This document shows positions 8,443-17,118 of a DNA stretch of 64,000 bases, piece by piece. Made by a program: the position numbers and the translations under genes. The stretch lies in the NCBI RefSeq assembly GCF_009664975.1, contig NZ_WJXB01000005.1:186001-250000 (forward strand), read 5' to 3'. The stretch is from Paenibacillus monticola. Its GTDB lineage: Bacteria > Bacillota > Bacilli > Paenibacillales > Paenibacillaceae. Each line of letters starts with the position of its first letter. The first letter of the stretch is position 1. The notes under the pieces are model-generated. The model saw nothing but the letters and a program-made list of their open reading frames with translations. It made no database searches and was not told the DNA's origin.

Positions 8443-8476
8443 ACAGGAAAGCGTCAGTTTCCTGACGCTTTCCTGT
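8443..8476. repeat. Perfect 15-bp hairpin between hflX and ynbB
   Basis: ACAGGAAAGCGTCAG and its exact complement flank a 4-nt TTTC loop. No T-run follows on the minus strand, so it is either an atypical hflX terminator or a structured element in the ynbB leader. Confidence 0.65.
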
Positions 8477-8536
8477 GTGAGTTAACGCTATAATGTGGTT
8501 CAATAATTAGTTTACTATTTGTTGTGAGCTGCTTTG

Positions 8537-9826
8537 TTAGTTCGGTTCCACAAAATCGACTAACTTATAACCCCATTTTTCATAATCCTCTTTATTCAAG
8601 CGGACGCTGTAGAGAACATCATTCTCGTCAAAATTTTGTTCTAAGATCTCACCCACTCTATACAATAATGCGGACAAATCTCCACGATCTCCGGGAATAC
8701 GGAAAACCAACGTTTCACCGGCCAGTTCATCTGAGATGATCCCTGTAAGCCGGGTCAGATCTTCAGGATTATAAGCACTGATCTTCAGATAGCCCGTACC
8801 TGTCGGCAACATTTCCAGTTGTTCTGGTTGACACAAATCAATTTTGTTAAACAGGACAATCTGCGGTTTACTTGCTGCACCAAGATCCTGCAGAATGGAC
8901 TGCACTACATCCATCTGCTCCTGGCGCATCGGTGAAGAAGAATCCACTACGTGCAGCACCAGATCCGCTTCATTCACTTCTTCCAGCGTCGCCCGGAAGG
9001 AGGCTACCAGATCATGGGGCAGATTCTGAATAAACCCAACGGTATCCGTTAATACGACTTCCTTGCCGCCGGGCAGCTGCAATACACGCGAAGTAGGATC
9101 TAGTGTAGCGAATAACTGGTTCTCAATATATACATCCGCATTCGTAAGTTGTTTCAGAAGTGTTGATTTACCGGCATTGGTATAGCCAACCAAAGCAACC
9201 TGTACCGCCCCGCTTTTACGACGGCGTTCACGATGCAGCTCACGTGTCTTCACAACTTCATCCAGTAGCCGTTTCAGCTCGACAATCTGATCGCGGATGT
9301 GGCGACGGTCTGTCTCAAGCTTGGTTTCCCCTGGACCTCTTGTGCCCACACCGCCACCTAGTCTGGATAAATTCTTACCTTGGCCAGACAAGCGGGGCAG
9401 CAGATACGACATTTGGGCCAGTTCCACTTGGATGATACCCTCGCGTGTTTTCGCGCGCCCAGCGAATATATCTAGAATTAGCTGCGTCCGGTCGATGATT
9501 TTCAAATCCAAAGCTTCTTCCAAATTTCGCACCTGAGCGCCTGAAAGCTCTTGATCAAATATAGCTGTTGTAGCTCCTAGTCCATCAGCGATCATCCTAA
9601 GCTCTTCAACCTTACCTTTACCAATAAACCATTTCGAATCAGGGGTTGCTTTATTCTGGCGTAACACATCCAGCACTTCAACTCCTGCAGTCTCCGCCAA
9701 CTGAACTAATTCCTGCAGAGAAAGCTCTGGATCGATTCCAGTACGTTTGATCTTATCTGTGACAAGACTGACCAGTATAGCCCTGTCTTGAAATTCTGTT
9801 TCCGTGTCATGCGTGGTTATTGCCAT
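8537..9826 (-). CDS. hflX: Ribosome-associated GTPase HflX
   Basis: 429 residues with an N-terminal HflX domain (GKGKVEELR near 70, then the glycine-rich GPGETKLETDRR segment near 165) followed by a GTPase domain. G1 is GYTNAGKST, G3 DTVGFIQ and G4 NKID. HflX binds the 50S ribosomal subunit and splits stalled or heat-damaged ribosomes. The ATG has AAGGAG 10 nt upstream. It corresponds to B. subtilis ynbA, next to spoVK and ynbB as here. Confidence 0.96.
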   Translation of the reverse strand: MAITTHDTETEFQDRAILVSLVTDKIKRTGIDPELSLQELVQLAETAGVEVLDVLRQNKATPDSKWFIGKGKVEELRMIADGLGATTAIFDQELSGAQVRNLEEALDLKIIDRTQLILDIFAGRAKTREGIIQVELAQMSYLLPRLSGQGKNLSRLGGGVGTRGPGETKLETDRRHIRDQIVELKRLLDEVVKTRELHRERRRKSGAVQVALVGYTNAGKSTLLKQLTNADVYIENQLFATLDPTSRVLQLPGGKEVVLTDTVGFIQNLPHDLVASFRATLEEVNEADLVLHVVDSSSPMRQEQMDVVQSILQDLGAASKPQIVLFNKIDLCQPEQLEMLPTGTGYLKISAYNPEDLTRLTGIISDELAGETLVFRIPGDRGDLSALLYRVGEILEQNFDENDVLYSVRLNKEDYEKWGYKLVDFVEPN

Positions 9827-9871
9827 GAATGCCGTGCTCCTTATGACTTAATATTGTCCATATTACATTAT

Positions 9872-10837
9872 CTACAGCTTAAAGTCTTCTGTTCGCAAGC
9901 TCATCAGCTCCTGTTTCCCAGGGCTAATGCTCTCATACTGGTTCAACAGGCGCACAGCTTGAGCGCGTACGGCCTTCTCAATGGCGTTGCGTACATATCG
10001 AGCATTGCTGAAAGCGTGCACGCCTTCGGTTCTCTCCAGCAGCAAATGCTGCTTTAACTTGAGTATCGCCTGTGGCATCAAAATATAATCGCGCTCCTTG
10101 GCCATCAATTCCGCAATCTGCAGCAGCTGGTCAAGTGTATAGTCAGGAAATTCGACCTGAATCGGAAAGCGCGAGGGCAGGCCAGGATTACTCATCAGAA
10201 AATAATCAATTTCACCAGAGTAGCCCGCCAGAATCAGCACAAATTGACTCCGATGATCCTCCATGGACTTTACAAGTGTATCAATTGCTTCTTTGCCAAA
10301 GTCTTTATCACCACCGCGGGCCAGACTATAAGCTTCGTCGATAAAAAGGATGCCTCCCAGCGCCTTCTTAACTAGATCCCTTGTCTTTTGTGCGGTGTGT
10401 CCAATATATTCACCTACTAGATCTGCTCTTTCTACCTCAATGAGATGACCTTTACTTAATACACCCATGCGTTGAAACAACTTGGCGATAATTCGCGCCA
10501 CAGTCGTTTTTCCGGTACCTGGATTGCCCTTAAACACCATATGATACGCTTGACCACCACTCGCTAGCCCAGCTTCGCTGCGCATCTGGGCAACCTGCAG
10601 TAGCGCATATATTTCAAATACCAGTTCCTTGATATTATCCAAACCTACCAAGGCATCAAGTTCTTGGCTTAATTCTTGAAACAAGCTACTGTGGCCTGGC
10701 GTCTTGGGAGGTCCCACCTGACTATCTCCAACTATATGGGTAATAGCCGGAGGCTCCTGATTCCGCAATACTACATTGATTTGTCGTGACGGTCTGCCTT
10801 CCTCCCGCCCGCTTGCCGCCGCTACGCGTCCGTTCAT
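9872..10837 (-). CDS. spoVK: Stage V sporulation protein K-like AAA ATPase
   Basis: 321 residues forming one CbxX/CfqX-type AAA module: Walker A GNPGTGKTT near residue 130, Walker B ILFIDEAYSLARGG, a sensor segment (FVLILAGY) and an arginine-finger region (NPGLPSRFP). SpoVK is needed for spore maturation in B. subtilis. The N-terminal 50 residues are polar and variable. I start at the ATG at 10837, which follows GAGGTG by 6 nt; the upstream in-frame GTG at 10846 lies inside that site. Position next to hflX and ynbB supports the name. Confidence 0.88.
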   Translation of the reverse strand: MNGRVAAASGREEGRPSRQINVVLRNQEPPAITHIVGDSQVGPPKTPGHSSLFQELSQELDALVGLDNIKELVFEIYALLQVAQMRSEAGLASGGQAYHMVFKGNPGTGKTTVARIIAKLFQRMGVLSKGHLIEVERADLVGEYIGHTAQKTRDLVKKALGGILFIDEAYSLARGGDKDFGKEAIDTLVKSMEDHRSQFVLILAGYSGEIDYFLMSNPGLPSRFPIQVEFPDYTLDQLLQIAELMAKERDYILMPQAILKLKQHLLLERTEGVHAFSNARYVRNAIEKAVRAQAVRLLNQYESISPGKQELMSLRTEDFKL

Positions 10838-10931
10838 CGGGTTCACCTCATTATCCAGGGCTGACTTCTCTAATCAAGTCTATTCCAGCATATGAAGTCT
10901 TATTAGCAGATTCGGGATTTTCTCGGACAAA

Positions 10932-11588
10932 TCACAAGAATAACTGTTGGAGCTTCCATTTAGTGTAGGCCAACACCTCGCGTGTCTTATGGCGGAGCAT
11001 AGACAGAACCTGAGAATCCGTTAGTCCAAGTTGAGGCTTATTGTAGTCAAGCTCGTCCGCAATTTCCTGAGCCCGTCGACCATGGTAAGTATGGGTAATG
11101 ATAATCGCCGTAGATAAACCTTCACGATTCATAATCTCTTTGCTAAATGAAAGATTCTCGTAAGTGCTGGTAGCCTTATTCTCCATATAAATGGCGCTGT
11201 CCGGTACTCCTTGCTTAACTAAATAATTACGCATTCCTTGAGCCTCGGTGTATTTGAGATCAGCTTGATCCAAACCACCAGTTACAATAATATGCGAGAA
11301 TTTACCTGCCTGATAAAGCTTAAGCCCGTAATCCAGACGTTCCTGTAACCCGGGACTGGGTTCATCTCCCCACATAGACATCCCTAGAATAATGCCTGCA
11401 TCCGCTTGATTCATTGGGTCGGTTGTAGCTGCACGATTAATATTCCATAGGGCAAAAGCACCCCAAAGCAACCCCAAAATCACAAGAGCTGCTAAAACAA
11501 TCAACCAAAAGCGTCTAGACCAAAACCGGCGTTTTCGGTTCACCCTCCGAATCGGGGATGAGCCTCTTTCGTAGACATACCAATCCAT
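10932..11588 (-). CDS. YdcF/SanA-like DUF218 membrane protein
   Basis: 218 residues. A basic N-terminus (RRVNRKRRFWSRR) precedes one membrane helix (about 24-46), then a DUF218 domain: DAGIILGMSMWGD, the FSHIIVTGGLD strand and ENKATSTYENL. DUF218 proteins such as YdcF and SanA act at the envelope; SanA affects vancomycin sensitivity in enterics, but the biochemical role is unclear. The ATG at 11588 follows AGGAGG by 6 nt, and that site overlaps the end of the DUF402 gene, so translation is probably coupled. Confidence 0.85.
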   Translation of the reverse strand: MDWYVYERGSSPIRRVNRKRRFWSRRFWLIVLAALVILGLLWGAFALWNINRAATTDPMNQADAGIILGMSMWGDEPSPGLQERLDYGLKLYQAGKFSHIIVTGGLDQADLKYTEAQGMRNYLVKQGVPDSAIYMENKATSTYENLSFSKEIMNREGLSTAIIITHTYHGRRAQEIADELDYNKPQLGLTDSQVLSMLRHKTREVLAYTKWKLQQLFL

Positions 11589-11589
11589 T

Positions 11590-12144
11590 TTATTTCCTCC
11601 TGAATTCTCCATGATGAAACAATTCCGCACGATGCTTCAAAGAGAGGGAGAAATAAGGAAAGGCGTGAGCGTCGATGCTGTGAAGAATAGCGTTAGCTGT
11701 ATTCCAGGCCAAATTGTAATCGCTATCCGAAATATCTTCCCGTTCCAACGCTTCCTCGAGCTCATCCTCATCAAGTAAAAAAACCTCTCCATTCCACAGT
11801 ACTACAACATCCAGATATAAATCATCAAACCACGGAACTCCCTGATCGGTGACACCCTGAACTTTGCAGGTATCTATATACCATTGAATGATATTCTGCC
11901 TTTCATCGAACATAGCCGTCACAATATAGTGACTGTCTTTAGGGAAATATTGCAGCCACGAATACCCTTTGTCCGCAATGCGGTATGTATGCCTGCCATA
12001 GCTCTTCCACAGTGGTTCTTTCAATCCGTAGATGGTGTACAGCGTGATGTAACCGTTGAATTCCCGGCTCTCCACATAACGGCAGGCAAAATGGCGGCGC
12101 GTAATCCGGCGCCAGTTGGCCCGGTCTCCGAATTTACGTTTCAT
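11590..12144 (-). CDS. DUF402 family protein (nucleoside di/triphosphatase-like)
   Basis: 184 residues. The middle region (MFDERQNIIQWYIDTCKVQG through WFDDLYLDVVVLWNGEVFLLDEDELEEAL) shows the acidic pattern of the DUF402/YgaC family, some members of which are metal-dependent nucleoside tri- and diphosphatases. The ATG follows GGAGAGGG by 8 nt. It overlaps the ribosome-binding region of the YdcF-like gene. The enzymatic role is inferred from family only. Confidence 0.75.
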   Translation of the reverse strand: MKRKFGDRANWRRITRRHFACRYVESREFNGYITLYTIYGLKEPLWKSYGRHTYRIADKGYSWLQYFPKDSHYIVTAMFDERQNIIQWYIDTCKVQGVTDQGVPWFDDLYLDVVVLWNGEVFLLDEDELEEALEREDISDSDYNLAWNTANAILHSIDAHAFPYFSLSLKHRAELFHHGEFRRK

Positions 12145-12249
12145 AGATATAACCCTCTCCAGTATGGTGTCTTCAGCTTACCACATTTAGCGGATACACT
12201 CAAAATATCCCTGTATTATACAACTTTTAATTCCTATCACTCATAAATA

Positions 12250-12303
12250 AGCCCCGGCAGAGCCTATACTCCTATGTAACCAGAGCACAAGGTCTGCCAG
12301 GGC
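12250..12303 (-). terminator. Likely terminator after the class A PBP gene
   Basis: On the minus strand GCCCTGGCAGACC and GGCTCTGCCGGGGC form a 12-13 bp stem with one mismatch and wobble pairs around a long (about 26 nt) loop, followed by TTATTT. Confidence 0.6.
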
Positions 12304-12336
12304 AGTGTAATTCATCTTTAAAACAGCTGTTGAGTA

Positions 12337-14925
12337 TTATGGTGCAGTGACCCCATTGTCAACTATCCCCGTTGTCGGATCAGGATTGGCAATAGCACCA
12401 TTATCGGCACCGGGATTCCCTGGGTCTGACGTTGCCGCAGGGGGTGGGGTAGGGATAGGCGTCTCTAGTACAGGAGGTGGCGTAGCATCTGGTGGTGTTC
12501 CTTCTCCACCATTTCCGCCTCCATGATTACCGCCATTTCCGTTATTGCCATTTCCGTTATTGCCATTTCCGTTATTACCTCCATTTCCATTACCTGGGCC
12601 ACCGTTGTTACCACCATTCTCAGGTGTTGCCGTTGGCAGGTTTGGATCAAGTGTGGCTTCTGGCTCTTGCGTCGGCAGTTCATCCTGCACAGATAAAGAA
12701 GCGGTGTTGGAAGGTTCGCTTTCTATATCCAATTCAGGATAATATACCTTCACATAATACTCATACGTCAAACCTGGCATGGCGCTAATATCCCCTGCAT
12801 TTGTAGATACCGTATTTAACAATGGGCTAAAGTCTGCCTCAGACGTCTCACGGCGATAAACTCGGTATTCCACGCCTGCAGTAGGGACAGCCTGCCAGTT
12901 AAGGTTAACAGTCATTATCGTTGGATCATACTCTGCTGTCAGTCCACTAACCGCCTGAGCAGTCTCAGGGGTTGCGGTAGGTTCAGAGGCATCGACATTA
13001 TCCGGATGTGGGAAAGATTTCGCCGGAATATCTCGGAGTGCCTCCTCCATGACCTTACCCCAGAATGCAGCCGCAAGAGGGCTGCTGTTCTTGAGCAAGT
13101 GCTGCTTACTAGGCTTGTCATAGCCCATCCACACAGCAGCGGTCCATTCCGGTGTATACCCCACGAACCAGACATCGCGGTTCGAGCTGATACCCGTATA
13201 TCCACTTTGGGTCGTACCGGTTTTACCGGCAACAGGACGGTTAATTTTCGCTTTTTTACCGGTACCGTCTTCCACGACCTTCTGCATCATTTGCGTCATT
13301 TGGTAAGCCGTTACTTCGCTCATGACACGTTCTGGTGTCGTATCAGCTTTATAAACCGTCTCACCCGTACTATCCGTGATAGATTTGATAGTATAAGCAT
13401 CTCGTAACTCTCCGCCATTCGCAAAGGCACTGTAGGCTTGAGCCATTTCCAGCGTGTTCGTTCCTTTGCTCATACCTCCGAGTGCCAGAGAGAGATTCTT
13501 ATCCTCATCTGCCAGACCAATGCCCATCTTCTTGGCGAATTCAAAACCGGTATCCACACCGATCTCATTCAGAAGCCATACAGCCGGAATATTTTCCGAC
13601 TTCTGCAAGGCATCACTCATACTGATGGTCGAAGAATATCCATGCAGGTTGTTTGGACAGTATTTACCGAAACATTGTTTCTCATTGCTAAGACTAGAAT
13701 CTGGTGTAAACTTGCCGGACTCCAGCGCAGGTGCATAAGCAACGAGTGGCTTGAAGGCCGATCCAGGAGAACGCCGGCTGCCGTTAACGCGGCTGTAGCC
13801 TTTTTTCTCATAGTTCCGTCCGCCCAATAATGCCACAATACTGCCATTCTCCTGATTAATGATGGTCATAGAACCTTGTACCGGCTCATCGTCCACACTC
13901 TTCTCAAAGTTGTCACTATCGGCAAAAGCATCCTCAACAGTCTCCTGGGCATGCTTATCCATCGTGGTATAAATTTTGTATCCGCCGATATTCAGATCGT
14001 CTTCGGACAGACCAAACTTGTCTTCTGCCTCGTCAACTGCATAATCAATAAATGCCTGATAGCGCTGCTTGCTTTCCGGCGGTTTATAATTGTAATCTAC
14101 GGCCTTAGCCTCATTCATCTCCTGTTCAGTAATGAAACCCTGCTCGTTCATGAGCTGAAGTACCACCGCACGGCGTTCCTTGGAAAGCTCCGGATTGCGG
14201 AGTGGGTTATAGCGTGAAGGCCCTTTTGGCATCGCAGCCAGCGTGGCAATCTCCCATATCTCGAGCTTATTCAAATCACTTTTACCAAAATAACGGATGG
14301 ATGCTGCTTTGATTCCGTAAATGGTCCCCCCGAAGTTAATCCGGTTCAGATACATCGTAATGATCTGCTCTTTAGTATTGTTATTCTCCAAAGCTACTGC
14401 GATTGAAACTTCCGTCGCTTTGCGAAAAAAAGTTTTATCCCGCGTCAGGAAAATATTTTTGGCCAGCTGCTGCGTAATGGTACTGCCGCCTTCAACCATG
14501 CTTCGTGCCGCAATATCCTTGACTGCTGCGCGTCCGATCGACCAAAAGTCGACTCCACTGTGCTCAAGAAAGCGTTTATCCTCTGTAGCGATAAAGGCAC
14601 TGACCAGCAGCGGAGGGAGATTCTCATATTCCACAGGATCGCTCTTCTCGAGTGATAATTCACCGATAAGATTCGCATTGCGATCGTATACCTTCGTTGT
14701 TGGATTTATTGTTAATTTATCCTGATTCTCCTCAAGCAGCTTCTCTCCGCTAAGCATAATGAAGAGATAACCCCCAAGCGCACAAAAAATCGCCAACGCC
14801 GTTGCAAAGAATAGACTCCATAGCACACGTTTCTTAGTCAAAAACTTCTTTTTCTTTTTAGGTTTCGATGGATTCGATCCTCTATCTCTATTGCGGTTCG
14901 GTCTTGTTATATCTTCTCTGGACAT
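12337..14925 (-). CDS. Class A penicillin-binding protein (PBP1A family)
   Basis: 862 residues; polymerises and crosslinks peptidoglycan at the outer membrane face. A basic cytoplasmic N-terminus precedes one membrane helix (about 34-57). The GT51 glycosyltransferase domain shows EDKRFLEHSGVDFW and GGSTITQQLAKN. The transpeptidase domain has the active-site SxxK motif (SAFK), SEN and KTGT. A fibronectin type III-like domain follows (about 655-740), then a low-complexity tail of Asn-Gly repeats and Pro/Thr (about 760-862). The ATG has GGAGG 4 nt upstream. The Gly/Asn tail probably lies in the wall. Not obviously linked to the hfq operon, from which a terminator separates it. Confidence 0.95.
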   Translation of the reverse strand: MSREDITRPNRNRDRGSNPSKPKKKKKFLTKKRVLWSLFFATALAIFCALGGYLFIMLSGEKLLEENQDKLTINPTTKVYDRNANLIGELSLEKSDPVEYENLPPLLVSAFIATEDKRFLEHSGVDFWSIGRAAVKDIAARSMVEGGSTITQQLAKNIFLTRDKTFFRKATEVSIAVALENNNTKEQIITMYLNRINFGGTIYGIKAASIRYFGKSDLNKLEIWEIATLAAMPKGPSRYNPLRNPELSKERRAVVLQLMNEQGFITEQEMNEAKAVDYNYKPPESKQRYQAFIDYAVDEAEDKFGLSEDDLNIGGYKIYTTMDKHAQETVEDAFADSDNFEKSVDDEPVQGSMTIINQENGSIVALLGGRNYEKKGYSRVNGSRRSPGSAFKPLVAYAPALESGKFTPDSSLSNEKQCFGKYCPNNLHGYSSTISMSDALQKSENIPAVWLLNEIGVDTGFEFAKKMGIGLADEDKNLSLALGGMSKGTNTLEMAQAYSAFANGGELRDAYTIKSITDSTGETVYKADTTPERVMSEVTAYQMTQMMQKVVEDGTGKKAKINRPVAGKTGTTQSGYTGISSNRDVWFVGYTPEWTAAVWMGYDKPSKQHLLKNSSPLAAAFWGKVMEEALRDIPAKSFPHPDNVDASEPTATPETAQAVSGLTAEYDPTIMTVNLNWQAVPTAGVEYRVYRRETSEADFSPLLNTVSTNAGDISAMPGLTYEYYVKVYYPELDIESEPSNTASLSVQDELPTQEPEATLDPNLPTATPENGGNNGGPGNGNGGNNGNGNNGNGNNGNGGNHGGGNGGEGTPPDATPPPVLETPIPTPPPAATSDPGNPGADNGAIANPDPTTGIVDNGVTAP
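12532..12576. repeat. 15-bp tandem repeat, three perfect copies, in the PBP tail
   Basis: GCCATTTCCGTTATT three times in a row, with degenerate copies on both sides. It encodes the NGNNG repeats of the penicillin-binding protein tail. The length is a multiple of 3, so copy-number change would keep the frame. Confidence 0.85.
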
Positions 14926-14977
14926 GTTGCCTCCTGACTCCCTTTCGGAACCATTTATAAATGGTCATCCACGAATG

Positions 14978-15004
14978 AAAAGAACAACCTTCTCAGGTTG
15001 CTCT
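14978..15004 (-). terminator. Terminator of the mutS-hfq operon
   Basis: On the minus strand AGAGCAACCT, GAGA loop, AGGTTGTTCT (one G-U pair), then TTTT. Lies about 60 nt after the hfq stop and before the penicillin-binding protein gene. Confidence 0.75.
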
Positions 15005-15065
15005 CTCATCTACCCTATTTAAACGATTTATAAACAAAAAGGTTTCACTTCAAGCTTGTAAAATA

Positions 15066-15305
15066 TTACTCTTCGCTTCCGCTATCCTGCATAAGTGAAA
15101 CACTACGCTGCGGTGTAAAGGTCGAGATTGCGTGCTTGTACACCATTTGCTGCCGACCGTCACTGTCAATGACAATGGTAAAATTGTCGAAAGCTTTAAT
15201 AATCCCTCGGATCTGAAAACCGTTGGTCAAATATACTGTAGCAGGGATATTCTCTTTACGCAGTTGGTTCAAGAACGTATCTTGGATGTTAATGGACTTG
15301 TTCAT
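15066..15305 (-). CDS. hfq: RNA chaperone Hfq
   Basis: 79 residues with the Sm fold: Sm1 around [20 protein letters not shown] and the Sm2 motif YKHAIST near residue 57. Hfq forms a ring-shaped hexamer that binds sRNAs and mRNA; its role in Firmicutes is less central than in enterics. The frame extends upstream to 15353, but the ATG at 15305 ([11 protein letters not shown]) fits the family N-terminus and follows GGGGG by 8 nt. It lies 19 nt downstream of miaA, as in many bacteria, and is last in the mutS operon. Confidence 0.97.
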   Translation of the reverse strand: MNKSINIQDTFLNQLRKENIPATVYLTNGFQIRGIIKAFDNFTIVIDSDGRQQMVYKHAISTFTPQRSVSLMQDSGSEE

Positions 15306-15324
15306 ATGACGTACCCCCAATGGT

Positions 15325-16305
15325 TCAATTAGATTGTTCAGATGTATATTCAAGACCTGAGAGAAACTTTCCTGCTATTATAGCACGTATTTTTGCAAAA
15401 TTCTCAGAAAAGTTTTGTTCGCCTTCGACGTCAATCCACTGAATTTCGTTCATGTGGCGAAACCATGACAACTGTCTCTTGGCGAATCGGCGAGTATCGC
15501 GCTTCAGCAGTGTCACAGCCTCAGCAAGCGTCATTTCGCCTTCGAGATAGGAGGCAATCTCCTTGTAGCCCAGTCCCTGCATAGATACAAGGCTTCTGCC
15601 GTAGCCATGTTCGAGCAGCCCTTTCACCTCGGCGACAAGTCCCTCCGCCAGCATGCTGTCAATTCGGTCTTCAATACGTTTATATAGTATTTTCCGGTCC
15701 ATTGTCAAACCTATGAGGCATAAATCATAGGGTGATTCCTTATTTTGGGCCGCATGAGAAGCTGAAAGAGTGGTGTCCGTCTGGAGATGAATCTCCAGGG
15801 CACGAATAATTCTCCGGCGGTCATTCGGATGTAATCTGGCTGCGCTGACCGGGTCCACAAGCTCAAGCCGGGCATGCAGTGCAAGCGCTCCCTCCCTTTC
15901 CGCAAAGTCATCCATCTCCTTGCGGAAGGCTTCATCTGCCACAGCTTCAGAGAAGCGAAATCCGTAGCACAAGGACTCAATATACAACCCTGTCCCCCCC
16001 ACAATAAAGGGAAGTTTGCCCTTGTCGCTAATCTCTTCAATCAGATGACCACCCTGCTCCTGAAATTCAGCTGCGGAGTAGGCATCCTGCGGATCATGAA
16101 TATCGATCAGATGGTGTGGAATCCCCTGCATCTCTGCCGGTGATATTTTCGCCGTACCAATATCCATCCCCCGATAGACCTGCATGGAATCGCCGGAAAT
16201 GATCTCTGCGCCGTATGCAGCAGCAAGCTCCAAACTCAGTCTTGTTTTGCCGACAGCAGTTGGCCCCAGAAGCACCAGCACCTTGCGTCTAGTTTCACTG
16301 GTCAA
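15325..16305 (-). CDS. miaA: tRNA dimethylallyltransferase MiaA
   Basis: 326 residues. It adds a dimethylallyl group to A37 of tRNAs reading UNN codons. The P-loop is GPTAVGKT near residue 13, followed by [26 protein letters not shown] and [11 protein letters not shown], all hallmark MiaA segments. The start is a TTG at 16305 with GGGGTGA about 6 nt upstream. This makes it overlap the methyltransferase by 11 nt. Gene order miaA-hfq is widely conserved. Confidence 0.96.
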   Translation of the reverse strand: MTSETRRKVLVLLGPTAVGKTRLSLELAAAYGAEIISGDSMQVYRGMDIGTAKISPAEMQGIPHHLIDIHDPQDAYSAAEFQEQGGHLIEEISDKGKLPFIVGGTGLYIESLCYGFRFSEAVADEAFRKEMDDFAEREGALALHARLELVDPVSAARLHPNDRRRIIRALEIHLQTDTTLSASHAAQNKESPYDLCLIGLTMDRKILYKRIEDRIDSMLAEGLVAEVKGLLEHGYGRSLVSMQGLGYKEIASYLEGEMTLAEAVTLLKRDTRRFAKRQLSWFRHMNEIQWIDVEGEQNFSENFAKIRAIIAGKFLSGLEYTSEQSN

Positions 16306-17074
16306 TTTGTATCACCCCGTACGATGTTTTAGAATTACTACGGAGCAGCTCGGTGAAGCCCAGCCGTGCAAATTCACCACTTAAAGCTTTTTCCTTCAAA
16401 AGAACGGTTTTGCGGGCTACTCTCACCGCCTCAGCAACACTCACCATCGACAATGCGTCTCCGTTTGCGAACTGGCGTAGCGGAGAAATCGCCGCCGAAT
16501 CGGTCAGCGGCACGCGGAACATGGGATCAAAGTAAATGATATCAACGCTGCGATCCGGCTGTGCCCGCAAATAGTCCAAATGATCACTATGCACCACATG
16601 AATACGACGCAGAGCTGCATTCACTTTCTCTTGTCCAGAGATATAATGACTCATCCCCTCCAGCAGCAGTCCGTATAACGGGAGTGAACTCTCAAGAGCG
16701 GTTACTATAGAGCTCTCGCTGCCATAGACCGCAAACAGCAAAGAATCCGTACCCAGACCTGCAGTACAATCAAGTACACTGTCCCCGGGAAGCATCCCGG
16801 CAGCGGTAAGCATGGGGTCAACCTCGCCCTTCAGTATCCGTTTAGCGCGGACAAACCCCATACTGGGATGGAACTCCATCGTTGCCATTCCTGGCCGCAA
16901 GAGACGGACTGCTTCCTGCAGTACAACCAGAACCTCTTCGTCCTTGCTACGTTCGACAAGCTTGGGTAAGGAAAGAGTACCACGAGGAGCATAAACACAG
17001 CCCGTACGTTCCGCAAGACTCTGTGCCCGCTGTACAATTTCCGGTATCGGGTTAGTACCCGTTGTTATAATCAT
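16295..17074 (-). CDS. Class I SAM-dependent methyltransferase (RsmJ-like)
   Basis: 259 residues of the RsmJ/DUF548-like methyltransferase group. A glycine-rich SAM site is seen in VLDCTAGLGTDSLLFA near residue 110, and DIIYFDPMFRVP is the catalytic DPMF-type motif typical of N2-guanine or related methylases. RsmJ in E. coli methylates G1516 of 16S rRNA; that substrate is only a suggestion here. The ATG at 17074 follows AGGAGG by 5 nt; the longer frame to 17113 has no such site. It sits between mutL and miaA in one operon. Confidence 0.8.
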   Translation of the reverse strand: MIITTGTNPIPEIVQRAQSLAERTGCVYAPRGTLSLPKLVERSKDEEVLVVLQEAVRLLRPGMATMEFHPSMGFVRAKRILKGEVDPMLTAAGMLPGDSVLDCTAGLGTDSLLFAVYGSESSIVTALESSLPLYGLLLEGMSHYISGQEKVNAALRRIHVVHSDHLDYLRAQPDRSVDIIYFDPMFRVPLTDSAAISPLRQFANGDALSMVSVAEAVRVARKTVLLKEKALSGEFARLGFTELLRSNSKTSYGVIQIDQ

Positions 17075-17118
17075 GATGCCTCCTGTCTTGCTCTCTTCTT
17101 TAAGTAGCAGCACTGCAA

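Noticed and set aside
12460..12640. CRISPR-like repeat array
   Set aside because: Repeats are 15 bp, coding and without spacers; they encode Asn/Gly tail repeats.
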